19,487 nucleotides of DNA from Lachnospiraceae bacterium UBA3692 (GCA_002372815.1 DFIR01000092.1:15108-34594); one strand, 5' to 3'. Shown: positions 1 to 7,617, counted from the first letter of the stretch. Program-made: numbers and translations. The notes: generated from the letters alone by a model not told the origin.

Positions 1-123
1 TTGAATCACAGCGGAAATAACGATCGGCAGGAAAAACGTTATATCCGCTGTGAAGAAAACGATTGAATCACAACGGATATAACGACTGGCAGGAGGAACG
101 TTATATTTGCCGTGAAGAAAGCG
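1..123. repeat. Tandem pair of 62-bp hairpin repeats upstream of dapF
   Basis: Two adjacent copies (1-62 and 63-123) begin TTGAATCACA and continue with similar sequence. Each is an inverted repeat. In copy 1, CACAGCGGAAATAACG (7-22) faces CGTTATATCCGCTGTG (37-52), pairing at 15 of 16 positions around a GGCAGGA-containing loop. In copy 2, CACAACGGATATAACG faces CGTTATATTTGCCGTG, with 14 of 16 pairs including two G-T. The 62-bp period is not a multiple of three, so a coding repeat is unlikely. A third half-copy, ATCACGGCAAAAAAGCG, follows at about 128. These may be leader RNA hairpins, protein-binding palindromes or the end of an upstream repeat family. The window edge hides what lies before them. 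Confidence 0.75.
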
Positions 124-200
124 CTTACATCACGGCAAAAAAGCGATCTGCCCAAAGAGAGACAACTGCCCTTCATGCAACCGGAAAAGGAGTACCCCAT

Positions 201-1115
201 ATGAAGCTTGCTTTTACAAAAATGGAAGGCTGCGGCAATGATTATGTCTACATCAACGGCTTCACGGAGAAAGTGCCGCAGGAAGAGAAGCCGGCGCTGG
301 TGAGAAGGCTGAGCGACAGGCATTTCGGAATCGGCGGCGACGGGGTGATCTTCATCAATCCGGCGCAGGAAGCGGATTGTGAGATGGAGATGTTCAACGC
401 CGACGGCACAAGGGCGGAGATGTGCGGCAACGGGATCCGCTGTGTGGGCGGATACGTGCGGGAGCACGGCCTGACGCAGAGCGATGACTTCACGGTGGTC
501 AGCATGGGGGCGGTCAAGAAGCTTCATTTGACCATGAACGGTACGCACACGGAGAGTGTCCGGGTGGACATGGGGCAGCCGATCCTGGAGCCTGCGCTGG
601 TCCCGACGCTTCTGCGGGCGGCAGAAGGCACTGCAGCTGCAGACACGACCGGCGAAGCAACGCGATCGACCACAGAAACCAACGCCCCCGTCATCGACGT
701 CCCCCTCACCGTTGCAGGCGAGGAATACCGCGTGACCTGCGTCTCCATGGGCAACCCGCACGCGGTGGTCTTCCTGGAGGACGGGAAGGATCCGGACGCA
801 CTGGACCTGTCGGCGGTCGGACCTTTCTTTGAGAATCATGAAGTCTTCCCCAGAAGGACGAATACGGAGTTTGTGAAGGTGCTGTCGCCCTCACACGTGA
901 AGATGCGCGTGTGGGAGCGGGGGACGGGCGAGACGCTGGCCTGCGGGACCGGCTGCTGCGCGATCGCCGTGGCGGGGGTCCTGAGCGGCCGGACAGAGAG
1001 GAAAGTGCAGGTAGACGTGCTGGGAGGCAGTCTGTTGATCGAGTGGGATGAGAACGGGACGGTGTGGATGACCGGACCGGCGACCACGGTGTTCGAGGGG
1101 ACGATCGAGATCTGA
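201..1115 (+). CDS. dapF: Diaminopimelate epimerase
   Basis: DapF interconverts LL- and meso-diaminopimelate in the cytoplasm, supplying lysine and peptidoglycan precursors. The 304-residue product begins MKLAFTKMEGCGNDYVYING, a typical DapF N-terminus. It carries both catalytic cysteine motifs: MCGNGIRCVGGY (Cys75) and ACGTGCCAIAVAG (Cys248). I chose ATG 201 rather than the longer open frame from 63 because homology starts there and a GGAAAAGGAG ribosome site precedes it. Family members are usually about 270-280 residues. The excess is a low-complexity, Thr/Ala-rich stretch around residues 138-166, between the two halves of the enzyme. dapL follows 67 bp downstream on the same strand, so the two probably form a lysine operon. 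Confidence 0.96.
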   Translation: MKLAFTKMEGCGNDYVYINGFTEKVPQEEKPALVRRLSDRHFGIGGDGVIFINPAQEADCEMEMFNADGTRAEMCGNGIRCVGGYVREHGLTQSDDFTVVSMGAVKKLHLTMNGTHTESVRVDMGQPILEPALVPTLLRAAEGTAAADTTGEATRSTTETNAPVIDVPLTVAGEEYRVTCVSMGNPHAVVFLEDGKDPDALDLSAVGPFFENHEVFPRRTNTEFVKVLSPSHVKMRVWERGTGETLACGTGCCAIAVAGVLSGRTERKVQVDVLGGSLLIEWDENGTVWMTGPATTVFEGTIEI

Positions 1116-1182
1116 GCACATTTCAGAAGGGTTTCGCCGAGAGCAGCATATCGGAAGCGGATGATGAACAGGAGGTTTTATT

Positions 1183-2409
1183 ATGCTGGTCAATCCGGAG
1201 TATCTGAAACTCAGAGGTTCTTACCTTTTCTCAACGGTGGCGCGGAAGACGGCCGCTTACACAGCGGCGCACCCGGAGGCGCAGATCATCCGGCTGGGGA
1301 TCGGCGATGTGACGCAGCCGCTGCCGCCGGCAGTGATCGAAGCGCTGCACAAGGCGGTGGAAGAGCAGGCGCACGCGGAGACCTTCCGCGGGTACGCGCC
1401 GGATCTGGGTTATCCTTTCCTGCGTCACGCGATGGCGGAGAATGATTACAGAGCCAGAGGCTGCGCGATCGAGGACGACGAGATCTTCATTTCGGACGGC
1501 GCCAAGAGCGACAGCGCCAACATCCAGGAGATCTTCGCGGCGGAGAGCCGGATCGCGGTCACGGATCCTGTCTATCCTGTGTACGTGGACAGCAACGTGA
1601 TGGCGGGAAGGACCGGGACTTTCCTGGAAGAGACCGGCACGTGGAGCCGGGTCACCTATCTGCCCTGCACGGCGGAGAACGGATTCGTGCCTGCATTGCC
1701 GACGGAGGAGACCGGGGAGGCGCCGGATCTGATCTACCTCTGCTTTCCCAACAATCCGACGGGGACGACGATCACGAAGGCGCAGCTGCAGGAGTGGGTC
1801 GACTACGCGAACCGGACGGGGGCGGTGATCCTCTTCGACAGCGCCTATGAGGCCTACATCTCGGAGGCGGACGTGCCGCACACGATCTATGAGTGCGAGG
1901 GCGCCCGGACATGCGCGATCGAACTGCGGTCCTTCTCGAAGAACGCCGGATTCACCGGGCTGCGGCTCGGGGCGGTGGTGATCCCGAAGGATCTGAAGGA
2001 CAGGAACGGGCAGGCCTTGCACCCGCTGTGGGCGCGCCGCCACGGGACCAAATACAACGGCGCCCCCTACATCGTCCAGCGCGCCGGGGAAGCTGTATAT
2101 TCACCGGAGGGCAAGGCGCAGGTGCGCGCCCTGGTGGACGGATATATGAGGAATGCCCGCTATATCCGCGAGAACCTGGCCGGGATGGGCTACGAAGTCT
2201 ACGGCGGCGTGAATTCGCCCTACATCTGGCTGCGGACGCCCGGGCAGATGACCAGCTGGGAGTTCTTCGATCATCTGCTGGCCAGCGCGCAGGTCGTGGG
2301 AACGCCGGGCAGCGGCTTCGGGCCGAGCGGAGAGCATTACTTCCGGCTGACGGCCTTTGGGACCTACGAAAAGAGTGTCGAGGCGATGGAGAGGATCCGG
2401 AGGATCTGA
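1183..2409 (+). CDS. dapL: LL-diaminopimelate aminotransferase
   Basis: This PLP-dependent class I/II aminotransferase converts tetrahydrodipicolinate directly to LL-diaminopimelate, bypassing the acylated DapD/DapE-type routes. The 408-residue product has the DapL opening (VNPEYLKLRGSYLF), the IRLGIGDVTQPLP and GYAPDLGYPFLR blocks, the FPNNPTGTT segment, and the PLP lysine in SFSKNAGFTGLRLG (about Lys253). Length matches the family. The start is fixed by an AGGAGG site ending about 6 nt before ATG 1183. Pairing with dapF supports a DapL-DapF pathway: DapL makes the LL isomer and DapF converts it to meso-DAP. No clear T-run terminator follows before the IS200-type element, so the insertion may have separated the gene from its terminator. 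Confidence 0.97.
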   Translation: MLVNPEYLKLRGSYLFSTVARKTAAYTAAHPEAQIIRLGIGDVTQPLPPAVIEALHKAVEEQAHAETFRGYAPDLGYPFLRHAMAENDYRARGCAIEDDEIFISDGAKSDSANIQEIFAAESRIAVTDPVYPVYVDSNVMAGRTGTFLEETGTWSRVTYLPCTAENGFVPALPTEETGEAPDLIYLCFPNNPTGTTITKAQLQEWVDYANRTGAVILFDSAYEAYISEADVPHTIYECEGARTCAIELRSFSKNAGFTGLRLGAVVIPKDLKDRNGQALHPLWARRHGTKYNGAPYIVQRAGEAVYSPEGKAQVRALVDGYMRNARYIRENLAGMGYEVYGGVNSPYIWLRTPGQMTSWEFFDHLLASAQVVGTPGSGFGPSGEHYFRLTAFGTYEKSVEAMERIRRI

Positions 2410-2469
2410 GACGGACAGGACAAGCCGGGTGCTGCAGACCGGATCGTATAAGTAAAACATCAGTCAGGA

Positions 2470-2488
2470 CCACCGGCTTAGCCGGTGG
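2470..2488. other. IS200-type subterminal hairpin, transposase 3' side
   Basis: A perfect 8-bp palindrome, CCACCGGC and GCCGGTGG, around TTA. It shares geometry and the outer CCACC/GGTGG with the hairpin at 3238-3256, as expected for the right-end recognition hairpin of an IS200-type element. Confidence 0.8.
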
Positions 2489-2496
2489 CCTGCTCT

Positions 2497-2668
2497 GCCC
2501 CTATAAGGGGCTATTACCTGCTTGCGCCCGGAAGGCGCACTGAAAGGTTTGCCAGCTGCACCACTTCCACAGCTGCCCCTGTAGGGGCTTATTCAGTGCT
2601 TCCTTCTTCCGGCGCAGCCCCATAAGGGGCTTGCTGGTTTGCTTTGATTCCAACTTCCACTTAAGTGG
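2497..2668. repeat. Chain of short hairpins in the IS200-type element downstream of tnpA
   Basis: Five compact palindromes lie in 170 bp: GCCCC-TATAA-GGGGC (2497-2511), GCGCC-CGGAA-GGCGC (2524-2538), GCCCC-TGTA-GGGGC (2575-2588), GCCCC-ATAA-GGGGC (2617-2630) and CCACTTAAGTGG (2657-2668). A looser CAGCTG/CAGCTG pair sits near 2553-2575. Linkers recur too (GGGGCTTATT-like, then TGCTT). Most stems are 5 bp with 4-5 nt loops. No reading frame is convincing here. The array lies between the tnpA stop and the right-end hairpin, so it probably belongs to the element, perhaps as a structured 3' RNA or a repeat expansion. Its function is unknown. Confidence 0.7.
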
Positions 2669-2669
2669 C

Positions 2670-3147
2670 CTATTTCTTGTTTTTCTTCACCGGCTCACCC
2701 GTAAACGGGTCGATATACTCTACTAACGACATCTGGTCGTATTCGAGATCCTCTTTTAGCTGGTTCTGAATATACTTCTTTATTGCAGCTGTGTTCTTGC
2801 CTACTGTATCGACATAATACCCTCTGCACCAGAAATGGCGGTTCCCATACTTGTATTTGAGGTTCGCATGCTTTTCGAATATCATTAGCGAACTTTTCCC
2901 TTTGAGATATCCCATCACTTCTGATACTGAATATTTTGGCGGTATTCTTACGAGCATATGTATGTGATCCGGACATGCTTCTGCTTCTATAATCTCTATT
3001 CTATTTTTCTTGCATAATGTTTCCGAGTATCATTCCTACGTCTGCTCGTATTTGCTTATAAATTATCTGTCTCCTGTATTTCGGAGCGAATACTATGTGA
3101 TACTTGCATTCCCATTTTGTGTGGGCTAAACTGTTTTCTGTGCTCAT
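2670..3147 (-). pseudogene. tnpA: IS200-type transposase TnpA, frameshifted
   Basis: TnpA is the Y1 HUH single-strand transposase of IS200/IS605 elements. The 5' part starts at ATG 3147 behind GGGAGGT and reads MSTENSLAHTKWECKYHIVF, then RRQIIYKQIRADVGMIL, before hitting a stop. The 3' part, in another frame, reads ETLCKKNRIEIIEAEACPDH, then IHMLVRIPPK, and ends YIDPFTGEPVKKNKK. It carries the HUH histidines (DHIHM) and the catalytic-Tyr helix (KKYIQNQLKED). Removing one G of the CTCGG at 3023-3024 (CC on the plus strand) restores a 158-residue protein of normal family length. The gene is therefore broken by a one-base insertion, unless this is an assembly error or a programmed shift. Confidence 0.88.
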
Positions 3148-3237
3148 TGCACATACCTCCCGTGTTTATTATTTGTGGTTTGCAGACCTACAATTAATCT
3201 AGCACGGGAGGGTAACTTTGATCTAAAGATCTTCCCT

Positions 3238-3256
3238 CCACCTGCAGAGCAGGTGG
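3238..3256. other. IS200-type subterminal hairpin, upstream of tnpA
   Basis: A perfect 8-bp palindrome, CCACCTGC and GCAGGTGG, around AGA. It is the counterpart of the hairpin at 2470-2488 and the likely left-end recognition structure of the element. Confidence 0.8.
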
Positions 3257-3282
3257 TTTATTTTTACTGTGACACAATAAAG

Positions 3283-3323
3283 AAGCAGTTTCTTACCCCT
3301 GTTCCGGGAGTAAGGAACTGCTT
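3283..3323. terminator. Strong hairpin between the IS200-type element and the XRE gene
   Basis: AAGCAGTTTCTTAC (3283-3296) pairs with GTAAGGAACTGCTT (3310-3323) over 14 positions, with one G-T wobble in plus-strand RNA. An inner CCC/GGG extends it. The 3' flank on the plus strand (AATTATGTGTTT) is only weakly T-rich. On the minus strand CTTTATT follows. It may terminate the XRE gene, or be the original dapL terminator displaced by the IS200-type element. The wobble favours the plus strand. Confidence 0.5.
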
Positions 3324-3373
3324 AATTATGTGTTTATAAAATGTGACCTGACCGTGACCTGCCGCAGGGCACA

Positions 3374-3586
3374 TCAAGGCCTGTCGGGAATATCTGTCTG
3401 GCCTAGCAGATAATCTACCGACACACCGAAATAGCGGGCGATCTGGATGAGTGTTTCGTAGTTGGCTTCTCGTGCAAGTGTCTCATACCGGCTGATCGAA
3501 TTCTGGCTCATATTCAATTCCATGGCGAGGCGTGTCTGGGAGAGGTGACGATTCTCCCGAAGCTTCTTTAAGCGGAAATTGACCAT
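3374..3586 (-). CDS. Small XRE-family HTH regulator
   Basis: A 70-residue protein that is essentially one Cro/C1-type helix-turn-helix domain. It opens MVNFRLKKLRENRHLSQTRL, continues through AMELNMSQNSISRYE, and ends with ARYFGVSVDYLLGQTD, the usual final helix of HTH_3 proteins. A TTG at 3607 would add seven residues. I prefer ATG 3586 because AGAGAGG sits 8 nt before it and the domain begins there. It is divergently arranged with the glycosyltransferase gene, about 100 bp apart, so it may control that operon or itself. The target is not known from the sequence. Confidence 0.85.
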   Translation of the reverse strand: MVNFRLKKLRENRHLSQTRLAMELNMSQNSISRYETLAREANYETLIQIARYFGVSVDYLLGQTDIPDRP

Positions 3587-3609
3587 AGTCGGAACCTCTC
3601 TTGACAAGG

Positions 3610-3622
3610 ATTATCCCATAAT
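3610..3622. promoter_or_regulatory. Small palindrome between the XRE gene and the glycosyltransferase
   Basis: ATTAT-CCC-ATAAT lies in the divergent intergenic region, directly after a TTGACA at 3601-3606. It is symmetric and next to an XRE gene, so it is a candidate operator. A convincing minus-10 at 17-bp spacing from that TTGACA is not visible, so the promoter itself is not called. Confidence 0.3.
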
Positions 3623-3688
3623 GGTAAGGTTGGAAATATCCCGATTTGGTATAAACCGCACATGTCACAGAGAGGACGCAGACAAGCA

Positions 3689-4696
3689 ATGGAGTATAAC
3701 AAGAGACCGGTTCTATGGATCGTCGTACCTTGCTTCAATGAGGAGGCGGTGCTTCCGAAGACAGTGCCGATGCTGAAAGAAGTTCTCGACACCATGATCG
3801 CGCAGGAGAAGATCCATGCGGACAGTGCGATCCTGTTCGTCAACGACGGATCCTCGGATACGACCTGGGACCTGATCCGGCGCTTCGCGTCTTCGGATCC
3901 GCACGTCCGGGGGATCTCTCTGAGCCGGAACCGGGGACATCAGAACGCGCTGCTGGCAGGCCTGATGGAAGCGCGGGACGTCTGTGATATTTCGATCTCT
4001 ATCGACTGTGACGGACAGGATGATATGCAGGCGATGTATGAGATGGTCGACAGATATCTGGAGGGTTATGACATCGTCTACGGCGTCCGGTCCGATAGGG
4101 AGACGGACACCTGGTTCAAGCGGACCACCGCGCAGTCCTACTACAAGGTCCTGCACCACATGGGCGCGGAAGTCATCTACAATCACGCGGACTATCGCCT
4201 GGTCTCCTCGCGCGTACTGAAGGAATTCAGCAATTTCCACGAAGTGAACCTGTTCCTGCGGGGACTCTTCCCGCTGGTCGGATTCCGGAGCACGACGGTC
4301 AGCTACAGCAGGCACGAGAGGATGGCAGGAGAGAGCCACTATCCTCTTGGCAAAATGCTCGCGCTCGCGTTCGACGGCATCACCAGCCTCTCGATCCGGC
4401 CGATCCGGTTCATCACCGGGCTGGGGACGGTGATCGCGCTGCTGAGCTTTGTCGGAGTGATCTGGGCATTCGTCAGTTATTTCACCGGGACGACGGTGAG
4501 CGGCTGGGCCAGCATGGCCTGCATCATCTGTTTCCTGGGCGGCATCCAGCTGCTGGCGCTGGGCGTCATCGGAGAGTACATCGGCAAGACCTATCTGGAG
4601 ACCAAGCAGAGGCCGCGGTTCATCATCAGCAGCCGGACGTGGGATGAGACGGAAGACGACATTACTGCCACGGAGGAACTTGCAAATCATGAATGA
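3689..4696 (+). CDS. Polyprenyl-phosphate glycosyltransferase, GT2 (CsbB/GtrB/DPM1-like)
   Basis: Membrane enzymes of this group move a sugar from a nucleotide donor to undecaprenyl phosphate on the inner face of the membrane. The 335-residue product has the GT2 features in order: IVVPCFNEE near the N-terminus, FVNDGSSD (about 50-57), SLSRNRGHQNALLAG (about 77-91), and the metal-binding SIDCDGQDD (about 104-112). Two C-terminal transmembrane segments follow (about 242-266 and 273-296), ending with the typical GEYIGKTYLETKQRPRF. ATG 3689 follows a modest AGAGGAC site. ATG 3662 is an alternative but has none. The stop overlaps the start of the YfhO-like gene by 8 bp, so the two are probably translationally coupled. 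Confidence 0.92.
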   Translation: MEYNKRPVLWIVVPCFNEEAVLPKTVPMLKEVLDTMIAQEKIHADSAILFVNDGSSDTTWDLIRRFASSDPHVRGISLSRNRGHQNALLAGLMEARDVCDISISIDCDGQDDMQAMYEMVDRYLEGYDIVYGVRSDRETDTWFKRTTAQSYYKVLHHMGAEVIYNHADYRLVSSRVLKEFSNFHEVNLFLRGLFPLVGFRSTTVSYSRHERMAGESHYPLGKMLALAFDGITSLSIRPIRFITGLGTVIALLSFVGVIWAFVSYFTGTTVSGWASMACIICFLGGIQLLALGVIGEYIGKTYLETKQRPRFIISSRTWDETEDDITATEELANHE

Positions 4697-6971
4697 TCCG
4701 CAGAGACAGAACAGACGCGGTCAGCACACACATGCGCAGGGATGCGCACTGTGTGTGCTTTTATGTCTGGGGACGGCGCTTCTGATCTTCGTCCCCTATA
4801 TCCTGCAGGGCGGAGGCGCCTTCACACTGCGGGACGACTTCAACACGCAGCAGCTGACCTTCACGAACCAGGTGAACGGGTTCCTGAAGACCCAGCTCCC
4901 CGGGCAGTGGTGCTGGAACCTGGATCTCGGCGCTTCCTTCGTCAACGGGTTCGGATTCTATGTGCTGGGCAGCCCCTTTGCGCTGCCGGCCTACCTGTTT
5001 CCGAGGCAGGCGCTTCCCTATCTCATCGGCTGGCTGTATGTGCTCAAGTACGTGGTCGCCGGCGTGACGGGATATGAGTATCTCTGCCTGCTGACGGGGC
5101 GGAGAGGGTGGCCGCAGATCACCGGAGCGGTCCTGTATGCCTTCTCCGGCTTCAGCGCGTCGGCACTGGAGTTCTACCACTTCCACGACGTCGTGGCGCT
5201 GTTCCCGCTGCTGCTGATCGGGATCGAGAAGATCCGGAAGCGGGAATCGATGCTTTTCTTCGCGGGCGCGGTCTTCCTGAACTGCCTGCTGAACTATTAT
5301 TTCTTCATCGGGGAGTGCTTCTTCATCATCATGTATTTCGTGTTCCGGTTCTTCGGGGACAGGAAGGCGTTCCTGCGCGGGATGCTGCAGTGCCTCGCCG
5401 GGGGCGTGCTGGGCGTCGGGATGGCGGGTATCCTGTTCGTGCCCAGCATCCTGTACATCCTCGGCAATCCCAGGACGGGACACCATCTGACGATCCGGGG
5501 GGACCTGCTTCCAAATCTGCGGGAGGCGCTCTACCTGCTGAAAGGCATGCTCCTGCCCGGGGAGGCGATGAGCAGTCAGTGCGCGGTCCACAAGGCGGAG
5601 TGGAATTCGACAGCTGGATGGCTCCCGCTGACCGGCGTATCGCTGGCCATCGCCTACGCAGTGCGGAAGAAAGACTGGCTCGCGAAATTCCTGCTGTTTC
5701 TCACAGTGATCGCTTTCAGTCCCTTCCTGTCCTCCGGATTCTCCATGTTCACAAGGAATTACCAGCGGTGGTGGTTCATGTTCGTGCTGATCCTGGCGGC
5801 CGCGGCGGTCTATGTGATGGAGGACAGCGGCAACTATCCGGTGGGCGCAGGCGTGGCATGCAACCTGCTGCTGACCGGCCTGTGGCTGGCAGCTGTGATC
5901 TTCCGGCACTATGTGAGAGGGACGGAGACCGTCTATCATCCCCTCCGGATGCTGTTTCTGACCGGCATCGCGGGCGGCGGCCTGCTGCTGGTCCTGGCCC
6001 TGCACAAAAACAGGAGGCTCGGAGGGCGGCTGATGGCGGTCTGCACCGCCTGCGTCGCCGCGCTGACGACCTTCTTCACGATCCGCGTGTACCTGATCGG
6101 AGCGGAGAGCACGCAGAGCATTCTGGACAAGTACAGCATCGCCGAAGAGCTGGACGTGATCGACCCGCAGTACCGCTATGCCCTGGAAAACAACAAGAAC
6201 CTCCTGACCCTGACGGGGGACGTCGGAGGCGTCGGGGCGTTCACTTCGACCTGCGGGAACTATCGGTTCCGGCTGAATGCGCTGTTTGACTATTCGTCAT
6301 CTATTTTTTCATTGAAGAAGTCGGATTACCCCGGTCTTCAGGAGATGTGCGGTGCAAAACATGTGCTGACGGATGTGATGCCGGAGAACGGGCCTGTTCT
6401 GCAGGAGATCCCGGTGCGGGACAGGATGTGGTATGTCACGGAGCAGGCGGCCTGCCCGATCGGGTACGCGGTCGACAGATATATGCTGGAAGAGGATCTG
6501 CTGTCCCTGCCGCTGGAGAAGCGGGGCATCGCGATGCTGTGCGCGCCGGTGCTGACAGCGGAAGAGGAGGCACAGTTCTCCGGATGCGCGGAGAGGCTCC
6601 TCCCGACAGATGCCGTGTTCTCGGCTCCTGAGGAGGATGTGGTGAGAGAGATGACGAGCCTCCACACGGAGAACCGCGTCACTGACTTCACCAGAAGCAG
6701 CGACGGACTCGCCTGCACGGTCTCGCTTGACAGGGAGCGCCCGGTCTTCTTCAGTGTCCCGAATGAACAGGGATGGGAGATCATGGTCGACGGCGTCAGG
6801 GAGCAGCCTGCAGACGCCGGCGGCTTCGTGCTTCTGCTCGTTCCGGAAGGGGAACACAGCATCCGGTTCCATTATAGGACGCCCGGATTGGCCGCAGGGA
6901 CCGGTTTGTCCTGCATCTCCCTGCTCGTGTTCGTGTGCCTGCTTCTCAGACGGCGCGGACATGCGGCTTGA
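4689..6971 (+). CDS. YfhO-like multispanning membrane protein, probable GT-C glycosyltransferase
   Basis: The 760-residue protein has one N-terminal transmembrane helix (about 19-40), then a loop with LRDDFNTQQLTFTNQVNG, then many hydrophobic helices to about residue 490. An extracytoplasmic domain of about 250 residues follows, with a final helix (LSCISLLVFVCLLL) and a basic tail. This is the YfhO plan. In YfhO-type proteins the acidic residues of the first outer loop belong to the GT-C active site, which uses polyprenyl-phosphate sugars to decorate lipoteichoic or related polymers. ATG 4689 is chosen because a GGAGGA lies about 10 nt upstream and overlaps the end of the GT2 gene. The GT2 partner probably supplies its lipid-linked sugar. 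The acceptor is not known. Confidence 0.87.
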   Translation: MNDPQRQNRRGQHTHAQGCALCVLLCLGTALLIFVPYILQGGGAFTLRDDFNTQQLTFTNQVNGFLKTQLPGQWCWNLDLGASFVNGFGFYVLGSPFALPAYLFPRQALPYLIGWLYVLKYVVAGVTGYEYLCLLTGRRGWPQITGAVLYAFSGFSASALEFYHFHDVVALFPLLLIGIEKIRKRESMLFFAGAVFLNCLLNYYFFIGECFFIIMYFVFRFFGDRKAFLRGMLQCLAGGVLGVGMAGILFVPSILYILGNPRTGHHLTIRGDLLPNLREALYLLKGMLLPGEAMSSQCAVHKAEWNSTAGWLPLTGVSLAIAYAVRKKDWLAKFLLFLTVIAFSPFLSSGFSMFTRNYQRWWFMFVLILAAAAVYVMEDSGNYPVGAGVACNLLLTGLWLAAVIFRHYVRGTETVYHPLRMLFLTGIAGGGLLLVLALHKNRRLGGRLMAVCTACVAALTTFFTIRVYLIGAESTQSILDKYSIAEELDVIDPQYRYALENNKNLLTLTGDVGGVGAFTSTCGNYRFRLNALFDYSSSIFSLKKSDYPGLQEMCGAKHVLTDVMPENGPVLQEIPVRDRMWYVTEQAACPIGYAVDRYMLEEDLLSLPLEKRGIAMLCAPVLTAEEEAQFSGCAERLLPTDAVFSAPEEDVVREMTSLHTENRVTDFTRSSDGLACTVSLDRERPVFFSVPNEQGWEIMVDGVREQPADAGGFVLLLVPEGEHSIRFHYRTPGLAAGTGLSCISLLVFVCLLLRRRGHAA

Positions 6972-6997
6972 AACAGCGCCGGCAGGTCCTTCGGAGG

Positions 6998-7026
6998 TTG
7001 AATTTCCCCTCCGCTTGTCATACAAT
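6998..7026 (+). promoter_or_regulatory. Sigma-A type promoter for the SEC-C gene
   Basis: TTGAAT (6998-7003) and TACAAT (7021-7026) are separated by exactly 17 bp. The expected transcript start is about 7033, some 58 nt before the SEC-C start codon. Confidence 0.7.
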
Positions 7027-7032
7027 GGTAGA

Positions 7033-7052
7033 AACCGGCCGGACGGCCGGTT
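7033..7052 (+). other. Hairpin at the predicted 5' end of the SEC-C mRNA
   Basis: AACCGGCC-GGAC-GGCCGGTT is a perfect 8-bp stem with a 4-nt loop, starting at the predicted transcription start. No T-run follows, so it is not an intrinsic terminator for yfhO. A 5' stem could protect the transcript from decay. Confidence 0.5.
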
Positions 7053-7090
7053 CCCATATCAAGACAGAAAGGACCGGAAAGGTACAGACA

Positions 7091-7594
7091 ATGGCATTAC
7101 TGGAACAGTGGAGAGACAGAGCTTATAACGAGAAGACCGACAAGGGCGTCCTCAGGAAGCTCTGGAGCGATTATTTTGTAAAAGAGAAGGAGATCTACGA
7201 GCAGCTGCTGGCGGATCCCGATGTGGAAGTGAAGGGCACCGTGAAGGAGCTCGCCGACAAGTACGGCGTGGACATCATGACCATGACCGGCTTCCTGGAC
7301 GGCATCGACGAGAGCCTTGTCGAGCCCAACCCGATCGAGGAGATGGAGGAGGACACCCAGGTCTCCCTCGCCTTCGACAACGAGAAGCTCTTCAAGAACA
7401 TGGTCAAGGCCGGCGCGGACTGGCTCTACAAGCTGCCCCAGTGGGAGTCCATCTACGACGAGGAGACTCGGAAGCGCCTCGAGCACGAGCAGAAGCTCTC
7501 CACGACCGTGATTAAGGGACCCAAGATCTATCCCAACGATCCCTGCCCTTGCGGAAGCGGCAAGAAATACAAGAAGTGCTGCGGCAGGAAGTGA
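7091..7594 (+). CDS. SEC-C metal-binding motif protein
   Basis: A 167-residue soluble protein ending in a complete SEC-C motif, PNDPCPCGSGKKYKKCCGRK (Cys152, 154, 163, 164). This is the zinc-binding tail known from SecA and many small bacterial proteins. The rest is acidic and probably helical (EKEIYEQLLADPDVEVKGTV, EDTQVSLAFDNEKLFKNMVK), without a domain I can name. ATG 7091 follows GGAAAGG. The open frame extends upstream to 6935, but that part covers the promoter and is unlikely to be translated. It appears to be a single-gene transcript with its own promoter and terminator. Role unknown; binding ribosomes or partner proteins is only a guess from SEC-C biology. Confidence 0.88.
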   Translation: MALLEQWRDRAYNEKTDKGVLRKLWSDYFVKEKEIYEQLLADPDVEVKGTVKELADKYGVDIMTMTGFLDGIDESLVEPNPIEEMEEDTQVSLAFDNEKLFKNMVKAGADWLYKLPQWESIYDEETRKRLEHEQKLSTTVIKGPKIYPNDPCPCGSGKKYKKCCGRK

Positions 7595-7617
7595 TCACAG
7601 CATTCGACAGGACACCA

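Larger units (their letters stand above)
2465..3262 (-). mobile_element. IS200-type (IS200/IS605 family) insertion sequence, outer ends approximate
   Basis: The element contains a Y1 HUH transposase read on the minus strand, flanked by two matching subterminal palindromes. These are CCACCGGC-TTA-GCCGGTGG at 2470-2488 and CCACCTGC-AGA-GCAGGTGG at 3238-3256, each an 8-bp stem with a 3-nt loop. This fits IS200/IS605 biology, where subterminal hairpins at both ends are recognised by TnpA and there are no terminal inverted repeats or target duplications. Exact cleavage sites cannot be placed from one sequence, so limits are given as just outside the hairpins. The element is more A+T-rich than its neighbours. 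No tnpB is present. Confidence 0.85.

Noticed and set aside
2695..2976. Minus-strand frame overlapping tnpA (MSGSHTYARKNTAKIF)
   Set aside because: It is an out-of-frame shadow of the transposase, which is fully recognisable in the adjacent frame.
4761..6005. A 414-codon minus-strand frame opposite the yfhO-like gene, and a 393-codon plus-strand frame in another phase
   Set aside because: Composition (Gln/Arg/His/Pro-rich) is typical of frames opposite G+C-rich coding sequence, and the YfhO frame is unambiguous.
7033..7052. Intrinsic terminator of the yfhO-like gene
   Set aside because: The hairpin is perfect but has no T-run and lies just after a good promoter, so it is better read as the 5' end of the next mRNA.
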